Assembly (NCBI RefSeq): GCF_011045195.1 | Contig: NZ_CP049199.1 | Location: 2,046,001 to 2,110,000 of the forward strand | DNA from: Caulobacter soli | GTDB lineage: Bacteria; Pseudomonadota; Alphaproteobacteria; Caulobacterales; Caulobacteraceae | Direction of reading: 5' to 3' | Length of the DNA: 64,000 nt | Shown here: in pieces, positions 57,922-64,000 of the stretch | Layout of the letters: each line of letters starts with the position of its first letter | Numbering within the stretch: position 1 is the stretch's first letter | Program-made: the position numbers and the translations under genes | The notes under the pieces: generated by a model | Database searches by the model: none | What the model saw: only the letters and a program-made list of their open reading frames with translations | What the model was told of the DNA's origin: nothing

Positions 57922-58592
57922 CGGTGTCGTTGCGCGCCGAGGCGGTGCGAAAACACTACGGCGAAGGTGTCCAGAGGATCGAGGCCCTCCATCCGGTCAG
58001 CTTGAGCCTGCGGCCTGGCGAGCTGGTGATGATCACCGGCCCGTCGGGTTCGGGGAAATCGACCCTGCTGGCCATCCTGTCCGGCCTGTTGAGCCCGGAC
58101 GCGGGGTCGGTCGAGGCCCTGGGCAGCGCCTTGGCTCCAATGACCTCCGATCAGCGCGACCGCTTCCGGCTGGCCCATTCCGGCTTCATCTTTCAGGGCT
58201 TCCACCTGTTGCCGGCCCTGACCGCCAGCGAACAGGTCGAGATCGTGCTGCGGCGGCTGGGCGCTTCGGCGCGGGAGGCCAAGGCGCGCGCCGCCCAGGC
58301 CCTGGCGGCGGTTGGGCTGGAACGGCGGATGTCGAGCCGTCCCGGTGAGATGTCGGGTGGCGAGAAACAGCGGGTCGCCATCGCTCGCGCCCTGGCCAAG
58401 CGACCCGCCCTGATCTTCGCCGACGAGCCCACCTCGGCCCTGGATTCCGGGAACGGGCGGCAGATCGCGGCCCTGCTGCGCGCCGAAGCGCACGCCAGCG
58501 GCGCCACCGTCGTCTGCGTGACCCATGACGCCCGGCTGGCCGATCAGGCCGACCAGGTGCTGCGGATGGAAGACGGCCGAATGCTGGTCTGA
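57918..58592 (+). CDS. ABC transporter ATP-binding protein, DevA/LolD/MacB type
   Basis: A 224-residue ATPase with Walker A GPSGSGKST, Q-loop FIFQGFHLLPALTASEQVE, signature MSGGEKQRVAIARALA, Walker B ALIFADEPTSALD and the H-loop VTHDARLADQ. The spacing matches the subfamily that energises DevC/MacB permeases. GTG start inside the TolC stop. It completes a four-part exporter with the preceding three genes. Confidence 0.92.
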   Translation: MTVSLRAEAVRKHYGEGVQRIEALHPVSLSLRPGELVMITGPSGSGKSTLLAILSGLLSPDAGSVEALGSALAPMTSDQRDRFRLAHSGFIFQGFHLLPALTASEQVEIVLRRLGASAREAKARAAQALAAVGLERRMSSRPGEMSGGEKQRVAIARALAKRPALIFADEPTSALDSGNGRQIAALLRAEAHASGATVVCVTHDARLADQADQVLRMEDGRMLV

Positions 58593-58616
58593 CCCCAGAC
58601 GTCTGTTCGAGGGCAA

Positions 58617-58652
58617 ATCGGTGAGGGGATGGCGAGCACGCGGCGTCATTGG
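58617..58652 (+). promoter_or_regulatory. ECF-type promoter copy 2, before the acyl-carrier-like gene
   Basis: ATCGGTGAGGGG-N13-GGCGTCATTGG, identical in both blocks to copy 1 at 47834. It lies in the 87-base gap after the exporter ATPase and 27 bases before the next ATG. Confidence 0.75.
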
Positions 58653-58679
58653 ACCAGACCCCCACGGGAGCATCGCGCC

Positions 58680-58967
58680 ATGACCGACGCCCTTTTCGCC
58701 CACGCTTTTCTGACCGACGACGACGTCGCCAATCTAATCGCCAGCAAGGCGGGACTGGCCCGTTACATGTTGCAGCGCCCGGCTCGGCTCTGCGATCTGA
58801 ACTTGCGGCTGGACGCCTACATGGCGGTGTTGGTCGAGATCGAAGATCATTTTCACATCGAGATCGACGACCTGGTCGGGGCCGATTGCGCCACGCTGGG
58901 GGCGTTGATGGATCGCCTGAAGGCTCGTGTCGCCCATCCCGCCGTCTTGCCACGCCAGGCGGCCTGA
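58680..58967 (+). CDS. Acyl-carrier-protein-like, lacking the phosphopantetheine serine
   Basis: A 95-residue protein. Its last half aligns with ACP helices II-III (VEIEDHFHIEIDDLVGADCATLGALMDRL, compare the ACP pattern EExFxxEIxxxxxxxxxTxxxAxxxL). Where ACPs have the D-S-L attachment site, this protein has R-L-D, so it cannot be modified in the usual way unless I have misaligned it. It may be a structural or regulatory relic, or a carrier-like partner. It has its own ECF-type promoter. Confidence 0.55.
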   Translation: MTDALFAHAFLTDDDVANLIASKAGLARYMLQRPARLCDLNLRLDAYMAVLVEIEDHFHIEIDDLVGADCATLGALMDRLKARVAHPAVLPRQAA

Positions 58968-58992
58968 ACGCTTTCCGCCCTCCGGTTGAGAA

Positions 58993-59028
58993 ATCGATGA
59001 GGGGCCTTGCCGGGCTTGGCGTCGTTGG
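58993..59028 (+). promoter_or_regulatory. ECF-type promoter copy 3, before the CDP-glycerol transferase-like gene
   Basis: ATCGATGAGGGG-N13-GGCGTCGTTGG differs from copies 1 and 2 by one base in each block, with the same spacing. It ends only three bases before the ATG at 59032, so the transcript is predicted to be leaderless or nearly so. Confidence 0.7.
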
Positions 59029-59031
59029 GCC

Positions 59032-60255
59032 ATGCGCATCGGATTTCTCTTCAATCACGACCAGGTCCATCAGGTGGCGCACAGCCTGCCGATCGCCCTG
59101 GCCCTGGCCCGCGGCGGCCGCGATCTCGAGATCGTGGTCGCCACCACCAATCGACGCTTGACCGCCGAGGTGATCCGGCTGGGCGGCGGCCTGATCGGCC
59201 ACGGCGTCAGCCTGATCGAACTGGGTCTGACCAAGCGCTCGTCCAAGCTTCTCGCCGCCACCGCCGAAGCCGTGCTGCCGGCCACCAAGCTGCTGGTCTA
59301 CAGCGATAACCTCGACTTCTTTCGGTCGCTGGACATCCTGGTGGTCGCCGAGAAGACCTCGCTGATCCTCAAGACCCGCTACGGGCTGAAGGATCTGAAG
59401 ATCGTCCACACCCGCCACGGCGCCGGCGATCGTGCGATCGGCTTCGACAAGGCCAGCGCCGGCTTCGACCATGTGCTGGTCTCCGGCCGCAAGATCCGCG
59501 ACCGTCTGGTCCACGAGACCGGCGTCGCCCCGGAAAAGATCTCGATCGTCGGCTATCCCAAGTTCGACCTGCTGCCGGGGAAGGCGACGACCCATCCGCT
59601 GCTCGACGACGGCCGGCCGGTGGTGTTGTACAACCCGCACGTCTCGCCGCACTTATCGTCGTGGTACGAGGCGGGGCGTCAGGTGCTGGACTGGTTCGTC
59701 GAGCATGACGACCACAACCTGATCTTCGCGCCCCACGTCATGCTGTTCGAGCGACCGTTCGTGGCGACGATCGACAAGCTGCGGCTGGATCGCGCCGGGC
59801 GGATCGAGGAGCGCTATCTGCGCGCCCCCAACATCCACATCGACCTGGGCAGTCGGGCCTCGACGACCATGGCCTACACCCAGCGCGCCGATCTCTATCT
59901 CGGCGACGTCAGCAGCCAGGTCTACGAGTTCCTGCTCAAGCCACGGCCATGCGTGTTCCTCAACAGTCATCGCTTCGCCTGGACCGGCGATCCCAATTTC
60001 GGTCACTGGCGTACGGGTCCGGTGATCGAGGACGTCGCCGACCTGGGCGCGGCTATGTCGCGTTCGCGTCAGGAGCATGAGGCCGTCTGGCGGCCGGTGC
60101 AGGAGGCTCTGTTCGACGAGAGCTTCGACCTGACGGACGAGCCTTCGGCCGAACGCGCGGCTCGGGCCGTGGCCAAGTTCGCGGGCCAGGCTTGGCCCGA
60201 TCCGCCAGCCGCCGTTGTCCGCGACGCGGCGCGGACCGGAACGGGGGCGTTCTGA
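59032..60255 (+). CDS. CDP-glycerol glycerophosphotransferase-like (TagF-related) protein
   Basis: A 407-residue GT-B-fold protein. It opens IGFLFNHDQVHQVAHSLPIALALARGG; the second domain has VVLYNPHVSPHLSSW, NLIFAPHVMLFER and the family-type GDVSSQVYEFLLKPRPCVFLNSHRF (cf. DxSSxxxEFxxxxxPxxFxx). TagF-type enzymes transfer phosphoglycerol from CDP-glycerol to a lipid-linked acceptor. It overlaps the next gene by one base (TGATG). The donor is inferred. Confidence 0.8.
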   Translation: MRIGFLFNHDQVHQVAHSLPIALALARGGRDLEIVVATTNRRLTAEVIRLGGGLIGHGVSLIELGLTKRSSKLLAATAEAVLPATKLLVYSDNLDFFRSLDILVVAEKTSLILKTRYGLKDLKIVHTRHGAGDRAIGFDKASAGFDHVLVSGRKIRDRLVHETGVAPEKISIVGYPKFDLLPGKATTHPLLDDGRPVVLYNPHVSPHLSSWYEAGRQVLDWFVEHDDHNLIFAPHVMLFERPFVATIDKLRLDRAGRIEERYLRAPNIHIDLGSRASTTMAYTQRADLYLGDVSSQVYEFLLKPRPCVFLNSHRFAWTGDPNFGHWRTGPVIEDVADLGAAMSRSRQEHEAVWRPVQEALFDESFDLTDEPSAERAARAVAKFAGQAWPDPPAAVVRDAARTGTGAF

Positions 60256-61376
60256 TGCGCATCTTCTATGTGATCAATTCGGTCGAGGGCGGCGGGGCGG
60301 CCTTGCCGGTTCCCGCCGTGGCCAAGGTCCTGGCCGACCAGGGCGCGAAGGTCGAGATCCTGGCCCTGACCCGGCGCGACGGCCGGGCTTTGCCGCCGAT
60401 GACTCGCCAGGGGCTCAAGGTTCACGTCCGCGAGGGCGGCGAAAAGGACCATGCCGCCGCCCTGGCCTGGCTGGACAGGATGGTCGTCGAGCACCGGCCG
60501 GACCTGCTGTGGACATCCCTGACCCGCGCCACCCTGTTGGGTCAGATCGTCGGCCTGCGTCGCGGCGTACCGGTCGTCAGCTGGCAGCACAGCGCTTATC
60601 TGAAGACCGCCAATCGCCTGCTGCTACGCGCGACCCAGGGGCTGTCGGATTTGTGGATCGGCGACTCCCACAGCGTCACCGCCCTGACCGCTTCGCGCCT
60701 GAAGGTGAAGCCCGACCGCCTGACCACCTGGCCGTTGTTCGCCGCTGACGAGGTCGCGCCCCAGGCCACCCCTTGGCGACCGGGGCAGACCCTGCGATTG
60801 GGCGCTCTGGGGCGCCTGCATACCGCCAAGGGCTATGACGTTCTGATCAAGGCCCTGGCGCAACTACGCGCCGAAGGCTTCACCCCATCCACCCCATTCG
60901 AGGTCGAAATCGCCGGGGAAGGGGCTCAGCGCGAACACCTGCAGGCCATGATCCATCAGGCGGGCCTCGACAACGTCCTGCTCAGCGGGTTCTGCGATAC
61001 GCCACGCGAATTCCTGGCCGGGTTGCACCTCTATCTCCAACCGTCACGGCGCGAGGGCCTGTGCATCGCGGTGCACGAGGCCATGCAGGCGGGGCTTCCA
61101 GCCGTGGTCAGCGCGGTGGGCGAGATGCCCTACAGCGTGGTTGACGGCGTCACGGGACGGGTCGTTCCGCCGTGTGACGCCGAAGAACTGGCCAAGACCC
61201 TGAAGCGGTTGCTGCTGGCGCCCGACAAGCTGGAGAGAATGGGCGACGCCTCGCGGACGCGCGTTCTGGAGCGCTTTGGCCAGGCTCGCTTCGCCGCCAC
61301 GGGCGCGGAAATCTTCGCTCGTCTGCCGGTTGGTCGGCAGACACTGGAGCCGGCGATCGCGAGCCCGGCCTCGTGA
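60255..61376 (+). CDS. Glycosyltransferase, GT4/group 1 family
   Basis: A 373-residue GT-B transferase: N-terminal FYVINSVEGGGAALPV, C-terminal nucleotide-sugar domain with RLGALGRLHTAKGYDVLIKAL, VEIAGEGAQREHLQAM and the donor-binding SRREGLCIAVHEAMQAGLPAVVS containing the conserved E-x7-E. It probably adds a sugar to the cluster lipid at the membrane. The GTG of the next gene lies inside its stop codon. Confidence 0.9.
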   Translation: MRIFYVINSVEGGGAALPVPAVAKVLADQGAKVEILALTRRDGRALPPMTRQGLKVHVREGGEKDHAAALAWLDRMVVEHRPDLLWTSLTRATLLGQIVGLRRGVPVVSWQHSAYLKTANRLLLRATQGLSDLWIGDSHSVTALTASRLKVKPDRLTTWPLFAADEVAPQATPWRPGQTLRLGALGRLHTAKGYDVLIKALAQLRAEGFTPSTPFEVEIAGEGAQREHLQAMIHQAGLDNVLLSGFCDTPREFLAGLHLYLQPSRREGLCIAVHEAMQAGLPAVVSAVGEMPYSVVDGVTGRVVPPCDAEELAKTLKRLLLAPDKLERMGDASRTRVLERFGQARFAATGAEIFARLPVGRQTLEPAIASPAS

Positions 61377-62629
61377 GCCTGGCGGTCTGGGCGCTGAACA
61401 AGGCGCTGACGCCGCTGATCCAGCGCGGCGCCTTGACCTTGATCCTGCCGTCTGGTCAGCGCCTGAGTTTCGGCCCCGGTGAAAGCGGGATCGTCATCGC
61501 CCGCCTGACCGACAACGCCGCCGTCTGGGCTTTGCTGCTGGACCCGGACCTGAAGACTGGCGAGTTGTTCACCGACGGCCGATTGGTGATGGAGCGGGGG
61601 ACGATCTACGATTTCCTGAGCCTGATCCTCGACAACGACGGCGAGGAAAACCCGTCGCCGATCGTCCGAGCCTTTGATCGTTTTCGCACGGCGACCCAGC
61701 TCTGGCGCCAGCGCAACGATCCCGGCCGGTCGCGTCGGAATGTCGCCCACCACTACGACCTGGGCGATGACCTCTACGCTTTGTTCCTGGATCCGGACTG
61801 GCAATATTCCTGCGCCTATTTCGAATATCCCGGTCAGAGCCTGGCCGACGCACAGCTCGCCAAGAAACGACACATCGCCGCCAAGCTGCTGCTGGAGCCG
61901 CATCACCGGGTGTTGGATATCGGCTGCGGCTGGGGCGGGTTGGCGCTCTATCTGGTCGGGGTGGCCGACGTCGCCAAGGTGCTGGGCGTCACCCTGTCCG
62001 AAGAGCAGATCGCCCGGGCCCAGGACCGAGCGCGGGCGGCCGGGCTGGCCGATCGCGCGCGGTTCGCGCTGACCGACTATCGCGCGGTCGAGGGCCAATT
62101 CGATCGCATCGTTTCGGTCGGGATGTTCGAGCATGTCGGCCTGGGCAACTATGAGACCTTCTTCCAAACCTGTCGCGAGCGCCTGGCCGACGACGGCGTG
62201 ATGCTGCTGCACACCATCGGCTGTTCCGACGAGCCCAGCGTCACCAACCCCTGGATCACCCGCTACATCTTTCCCGGCGGCCACCTGCCGTCGCTGTCCG
62301 ACATTCTCAAGGCGGTCGAACGGTCGGGTCTGATCGTCGCCGACATCGAGGTGCTGCGGCTGCACTACGCCGACACCCTGCGAGCTTGGCGCACGGCCTT
62401 CATGGCCCGCCGCGCCGAGGCGGTCGCGATGTTCGACGAGCGGTTTTGTCGGATGTGGGAATTCTACCTGGCCATGTCGGAGACGGCCTTCCGCTACGAG
62501 CAGGTCGTCGTTTTCCAGCTGCAGTTGATGCGACGGCAGGACAGCGCGCCACGGACTCGCGACTACCTCGCCGCCGCCGAGGCTGATCTGCGGGCGAGGG
62601 AAAACGCCATTTCGATTGGCGATCGGTAA
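61373..62629 (+). CDS. Cyclopropane-fatty-acyl-phospholipid synthase family methyltransferase
   Basis: A 418-residue SAM-dependent enzyme. After an N-terminal domain the core has RSRRNVAHHYDLGDDLYALFLDPDWQYSCAYF, SAM motif LDIGCGWGGLAL near residue 183, GVTLSEEQIARAQ and VGMFEHVGLGNYETFF, with FPGGHLPSLSDI near the end. These enzymes add a methylene across, or methylate, an acyl-chain double bond, in keeping with the desaturase earlier in the cluster. GTG start overlapping the glycosyltransferase. Last gene of the cluster. Confidence 0.9.
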   Translation: MSLAVWALNKALTPLIQRGALTLILPSGQRLSFGPGESGIVIARLTDNAAVWALLLDPDLKTGELFTDGRLVMERGTIYDFLSLILDNDGEENPSPIVRAFDRFRTATQLWRQRNDPGRSRRNVAHHYDLGDDLYALFLDPDWQYSCAYFEYPGQSLADAQLAKKRHIAAKLLLEPHHRVLDIGCGWGGLALYLVGVADVAKVLGVTLSEEQIARAQDRARAAGLADRARFALTDYRAVEGQFDRIVSVGMFEHVGLGNYETFFQTCRERLADDGVMLLHTIGCSDEPSVTNPWITRYIFPGGHLPSLSDILKAVERSGLIVADIEVLRLHYADTLRAWRTAFMARRAEAVAMFDERFCRMWEFYLAMSETAFRYEQVVVFQLQLMRRQDSAPRTRDYLAAAEADLRARENAISIGDR

Positions 62630-62700
62630 TCCAGCGGCCATCGCCCGCAAAGGTGGCGACAGGCAGGGTGTTTCGGTGGGGCGCTAACTGGAGACCCGCC

Positions 62701-63009
62701 ATGAAACGTCTGATCATCACCGTCGCCCTGATGGCCGCCGCGCCCGTCGCCGTCCTGGCCGCGGCCAAGCCCTATACGGGTCACGAACTGGCCAAGTCCG
62801 CGCACATCACGGTCGAGCAGGCTCAGGTCCTCGCCCTTAAGGCGCGGCCCGGCAAGGTCACGGACAAGGAACTGGAAAAGGAGCCCGGCGGCAGCGGCCT
62901 GCGCTACAGTTTCGACATCGTCGCCGGCGGCAAGACCTATGAGGTCGGGATCGACGCGTCGGACGGCAAGGTGCTGGAGAACGCCGCCGAGGGCGGTCAT
63001 CCCGACTAG
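62701..63009 (+). CDS. PepSY domain protein, periplasmic
   Basis: A 102-residue secreted protein: signal peptide MKRLIITVALMAAAPVAVLAAA, then a PepSY domain (HITVEQAQVLALKARPGKVTDKELEKEPGGSGLRYSFDIVAGGKTYEVGIDASDGKVLE). Genes for such proteins often sit beside response regulator/kinase pairs and are thought to modulate signalling at the membrane. It lies 39 bases before the regulator gene, so these are probably one transcription unit. Confidence 0.87.
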   Translation: MKRLIITVALMAAAPVAVLAAAKPYTGHELAKSAHITVEQAQVLALKARPGKVTDKELEKEPGGSGLRYSFDIVAGGKTYEVGIDASDGKVLENAAEGGHPD

Positions 63010-63048
63010 ACGATTTCTTCTCACGACAAATCGAGGCAGGTTGGCCGC

Positions 63049-63726
63049 ATGAAACTGTTGCTGGTCGAAGACGACAAGGAAGCCGCGGCCTATCTGAAGC
63101 GGGCCCTGTCCGAGGCCGGTCATACGGTCGACTACGCCGCGACCGGCCGCGAGGGGCTGATGCTGGCGGCCGCCGAGCCCTACGACGTGATCGTGCTGGA
63201 TCGCATGCTGCCGCAGGTCGACGGCCTGGCGATCCTGCGGACGATCCGCGCATCCGGGGTCAAGACGCCGGTGCTGTTGTTGACCGCCCTGGGCGGCATC
63301 GACGACCGGGTCGAGGGCCTGGAGGCGGGTGGTGACGACTATCTGGTCAAGCCGTTCGCCTTCGCCGAGCTGCAGGCTCGGGTCAACGCCCTGGCGCGGC
63401 GGCCCCCGCCGCAGGACGCGCCCACCACCTTGCAAGTGTTTGACCTGACGCTGAACCTTCTCAAGCGCACCGTCATGCGAGGCGGCGTGCGGATCGAGCT
63501 GCAGCCACGCGAATTCCAGCTGTTGGAATATCTGATGCGCCATGCCGGCCGCGTGGTGACCCGGACCATGCTGCTGGAAAGCGTCTGGGACTTCCACTTC
63601 GACCCGAAGACCAACATCGTCGAGACCCACATGAGCCGGCTACGGGCCAAGGTCGATCGTGGTCAACGGCACGAGTTGATCCACACGGTGCGCGGCGCGG
63701 GCTATTGCCTGCGCGAGCCGGACTAG
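63049..63726 (+). CDS. OmpR/PhoB family response regulator
   Basis: A 225-residue regulator with acidic pocket LLVEDD, phospho-acceptor Asp51 (VIVLDRMLPQ), Lys in YLVKPFAFAEL, and a winged helix ending TNIVETHMSRLRAKV...LIHTVRGAGYCL. It is closely related to the regulator at 39996, as if the two systems arose by duplication. The kinase ATG begins directly after its TAG. Confidence 0.92.
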   Translation: MKLLLVEDDKEAAAYLKRALSEAGHTVDYAATGREGLMLAAAEPYDVIVLDRMLPQVDGLAILRTIRASGVKTPVLLLTALGGIDDRVEGLEAGGDDYLVKPFAFAELQARVNALARRPPPQDAPTTLQVFDLTLNLLKRTVMRGGVRIELQPREFQLLEYLMRHAGRVVTRTMLLESVWDFHFDPKTNIVETHMSRLRAKVDRGQRHELIHTVRGAGYCLREPD

Positions 63727-64000
63727 ATGTTCCGCTCCACCAGTCTGCGCCTGGCGGCCCTCTATACCGCCGCCTTCGCGCTGTCGGTGGTGGCGTTGGG
63801 GGTGATCACCCTATTCACGACGCGCAGCGCGCTGTCCGAACAGTTCAACGCCCGCATACAGTCGGAATCCGTCGCCCTGACCCAGGAGTTCTATAGCGAA
63901 GGCCTGGACGGTGTGGTGCAGGCGGTCCGCGAGCGGGATCGCACGCCCGGCGCGCTCGACTATGGCCTGGTGGGTCCTGACAAAAAGCCGATGGCCGGCC
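63727..64000 (+). CDS. Sensor histidine kinase, partial (N-terminal)
   Basis: About 91 residues are visible before the window ends. There is one transmembrane helix near residues 8-30 (LAALYTAAFALSVVALGVITL) and the beginning of a periplasmic region (ALSEQFNARIQSESVALTQEFYSEGLDGVVQAVRERD). The same layout begins the kinase at 40666, including the VQAVxxRDRxP segment. Its role as the partner of the preceding regulator is inferred from adjacency. Confidence 0.85.
   Translation, partial: MFRSTSLRLAALYTAAFALSVVALGVITLFTTRSALSEQFNARIQSESVALTQEFYSEGLDGVVQAVRERDRTPGALDYGLVGPDKKPMAG

Overview
The window is about 67% GC, densely packed, and uses ATGA/GTGA stop-start overlaps throughout. It reads as an alphaproteobacterial chromosome, most likely Caulobacter or a close relative. 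Supporting signs are EcfG-type GGAAC-N16/17-CGTT promoters, an alphaproteobacterial GAAC-N7-GAAC LexA box, two TonB receptors, a DUF1289 protein, paired acyl-CoA dehydrogenases and leaderless starts. No rRNA, tRNA, CRISPR array or intact insertion sequence was seen. Assignments rest on reading the translations; no database search was possible.

Region 1 (1-12.6 kb) is catabolic. A minus-strand operon (HIBADH-type dehydrogenase, SDR, NTF2-like, CoA-transferase, DUF1330, VOC) diverges from an AraC regulator. It is followed by an SDR-thioesterase-amidohydrolase set, an MFS transporter, a fatty acid hydroxylase-type membrane protein, a MarR regulator and an SDR/gamma-glutamylcyclotransferase pair. 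Region 2 (12.6-31 kb) is mostly housekeeping and stress genes. It holds dusA with an apparent integration scar and integrase relic, small secreted proteins, a CobT-like protein, two acyl-CoA dehydrogenases, a GT14 transferase, a LOG protein, a lipoprotein/ATM1-type ABC pair, an apparently SOS-controlled 60-aa protein, two small proteins behind a perfect EcfG promoter, and an EcfG-like sigma factor. Region 3 (31-36.8 kb) is a second catabolic operon (ALDH-CMD-SDR-HIBADH-SDR-GntR) that parallels the first.

Region 4 (36.9-43.6 kb) holds a siderophore-type TonB receptor with a near-perfect Fur box and a divergent Fur-like regulator that shares its operator half-site. Next is a two-component system whose upstream 16-mer reappears before a PAP2 phosphatase, then a small EamA transporter. 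Region 5 (43.6-62.6 kb) is the most interesting part. A FecI-FecR-TonB receptor cell-surface signalling locus lies head-to-head with a 16-gene plus-strand cluster: HAD phosphatase, class III aminotransferase, arginase-like protein, two small DMT proteins, desaturase, alpha/beta hydrolase with a Cys nucleophile, GNAT-like protein, DevC/DevB/TolC/DevA-type exporter, acyl-carrier-like protein, CDP-glycerol transferase-like protein, glycosyltransferase and cyclopropane synthase-like methyltransferase. Three promoters in the cluster and one before fecR share ATCGGTGAGGGG-N13-GGCGTCATTGG or a close variant. I propose that the local ECF sigma factor controls synthesis and export of an uncharacterised modified glycolipid or amino-lipid. 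The window ends in a PepSY-response regulator-histidine kinase operon that runs off the edge.
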